Assembly (NCBI GenBank): GCA_020697635.1
Contig: JAEHCT010000089.1
Location: forward strand, 1 to 6,002
Origin: Candidatus Bathyarchaeota archaeon
GTDB taxonomy: Archaea; Thermoproteota; Bathyarchaeia; TCS64
DNA length: 6,002 nucleotides
Reading direction: 5' to 3'
A program made the position numbers and the translations under genes. The notes beneath the pieces are model-generated. The model did no database searches and was not told where the DNA came from. It worked only from the letters and a program-made list of their open reading frames with translations. Positions within the stretch are counted from its first letter, which is position 1. Each line of letters opens with the position of its first letter. Shown here piece after piece: positions 5,376-6,002 of this stretch.

Positions 5376-6002
5376 CTAACTGTCCCGCCCGACTTCTTTC
5401 TTGTAGAACTCATAGTTCTCCTGTATGAGCTCCCTGATGGGCAGCTGGTAGGGGCACCTCTCCTCGCACTCGCCGCACCGTATGCAATTCTGGGCGGTTT
5501 CGGCGCGGTCCCCGAACGCCTGGATCACCCTGTCACGGGGCCAGAGTCTGAACAGGTTTTTCATGTAGGTGAGGAGCCAGATCTCCACGCCTTGAGGGCA
5601 GGGCATGCAGTACATGCACTGGCGGCAGAACCTGCTGCCGAGTTCGTCACGGATGGCGTTCATCCTCGCCCAGTCGTCTTCCGTGAGACTGATGCCTCCA
5701 TCCACGAGGCCAACTATCTCTTCGATCTCCTCCACCCTCTCCACTCCCGGGTCAGGCACCACACTACCGTGGTGAAGCACGTACCCGATGGCGAGCCTAG
5801 CGTCTGTGATGTTTCCGCCTGCGAACGGCTTCATCCCTATGAACCCGACGTCACATTCCTCGGCTCGTGCGATGAGCGCGTTCGCAGCCTCCCTGGCGAT
5901 GAAGTTGAACGGGAACTGAACGGTCTCGAAGAGTCCGGACTCCACCCCCATGAGCGCGACCTCCAGGTTGTGGGTGCTGAACCCGAGGTGCAGTATCTTT
6001 CC
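5376..6002 (-). CDS. aldo/keto reductase with C-terminal 4Fe-4S ferredoxin-like domain (partial, N-terminus outside window)
   Basis: C-terminal 208 residues of an aldo/keto reductase of the COG1453 type, NAD(P)H-linked oxidoreductases with a ferredoxin-like tail. The frame stays open to the window edge, and the residues before the internal ATG at 5951 are typical barrel sequence (HLGFSTHNLEVAL), so the true start lies beyond 6002. Visible: barrel strands GLFETVQFPFN, VGFIGMKPFAGG and VVPDPGV, then two cysteine motifs numbered on the visible fragment. The first is C126-x2-C129-x2-C132-x2-C135-P (CRQCMYCMPCPQGVEIW), the second C173-x2-C176-x2-C179-x3-C183-P, each able to hold a 4Fe-4S cluster. 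The catalytic Asp/Tyr/Lys/His region is mostly outside the window. It is the most upstream visible gene of the operon, 2 bp before LLM2. It could shuttle electrons between NAD(P)H, a carbonyl substrate and a ferredoxin-type partner such as the neighbouring flavoprotein. Confidence 0.93.
   Translation of the reverse strand, partial: GKILHLGFSTHNLEVALMGVESGLFETVQFPFNFIAREAANALIARAEECDVGFIGMKPFAGGNITDARLAIGYVLHHGSVVPDPGVERVEEIEEIVGLVDGGISLTEDDWARMNAIRDELGSRFCRQCMYCMPCPQGVEIWLLTYMKNLFRLWPRDRVIQAFGDRAETAQNCIRCGECEERCPYQLPIRELIQENYEFYKKEVGRDS

Noticed and set aside
5376..5951. Aldo/keto reductase as a complete 191-residue gene starting at ATG 5951.
   Set aside because: The frame continues open to 6002 and encodes conserved barrel sequence before that Met, so the gene is cut by the window edge rather than starting there.

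Overview
The window looks archaeal, probably thermophilic and of TACK or Bathyarchaeia-like affinity, though the exact lineage cannot be fixed from this sequence alone. The evidence is a tRNA-Thr with U73 and an AT-rich TATA element at the expected spacing, GTG and TTG start codons, frequent ATA (Ile) and AGG (Arg) codons in a GC-rich background, GGTGA/GAGGT-type ribosome-binding sites, and protein families common in archaea (F420-type luciferase-like oxidoreductases, an Isf-like iron-sulfur flavoprotein, an aldo/keto reductase with a ferredoxin-like tail). Everything except the tRNA is on the minus strand.

Right part (6002 to 1742, read right to left): a tightly packed five-gene operon. The order is a 5'-truncated aldo/keto reductase with two 4Fe-4S motifs, luciferase-like oxidoreductase LLM2, an NADPH-dependent FMN reductase/iron-sulfur flavoprotein, a second luciferase-like oxidoreductase LLM1, and a 12-helix MFS exporter. 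Junctions are 2 bp, 9 bp, a 4-nt ATGA overlap, and 9 bp, so the genes are almost certainly co-transcribed and translationally coupled. The promoter lies beyond the window. Together they look like a redox module: the flavoprotein and reductase may exchange electrons with flavin or F420, the two LLM enzymes act on an unknown small organic substrate, and the transporter moves a substrate or product. The substrate cannot be read from the sequence.

Middle (1476-1741): a 170-bp spacer carrying a promoter in each direction, a plus-strand tRNA-Thr(UGU) with encoded CCA and a T-rich terminator, and a 21-bp gap to the convergent end of the operon.

Left part (1475 to 12): a secreted protein of unknown family with a signal peptide, then 33 bp later an OsmC-family peroxide-detoxifying protein; the two are probably co-transcribed from an ATATATAT box.

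I see no mobile element, CRISPR array or recognisable defence system. The points most worth a second look are a patch of very high identity shared by the two LLM paralogues (possible gene conversion), the altered cofactor-loop residues in LLM2, the conserved-looking redox operon as a unit, and the orphan secreted protein.
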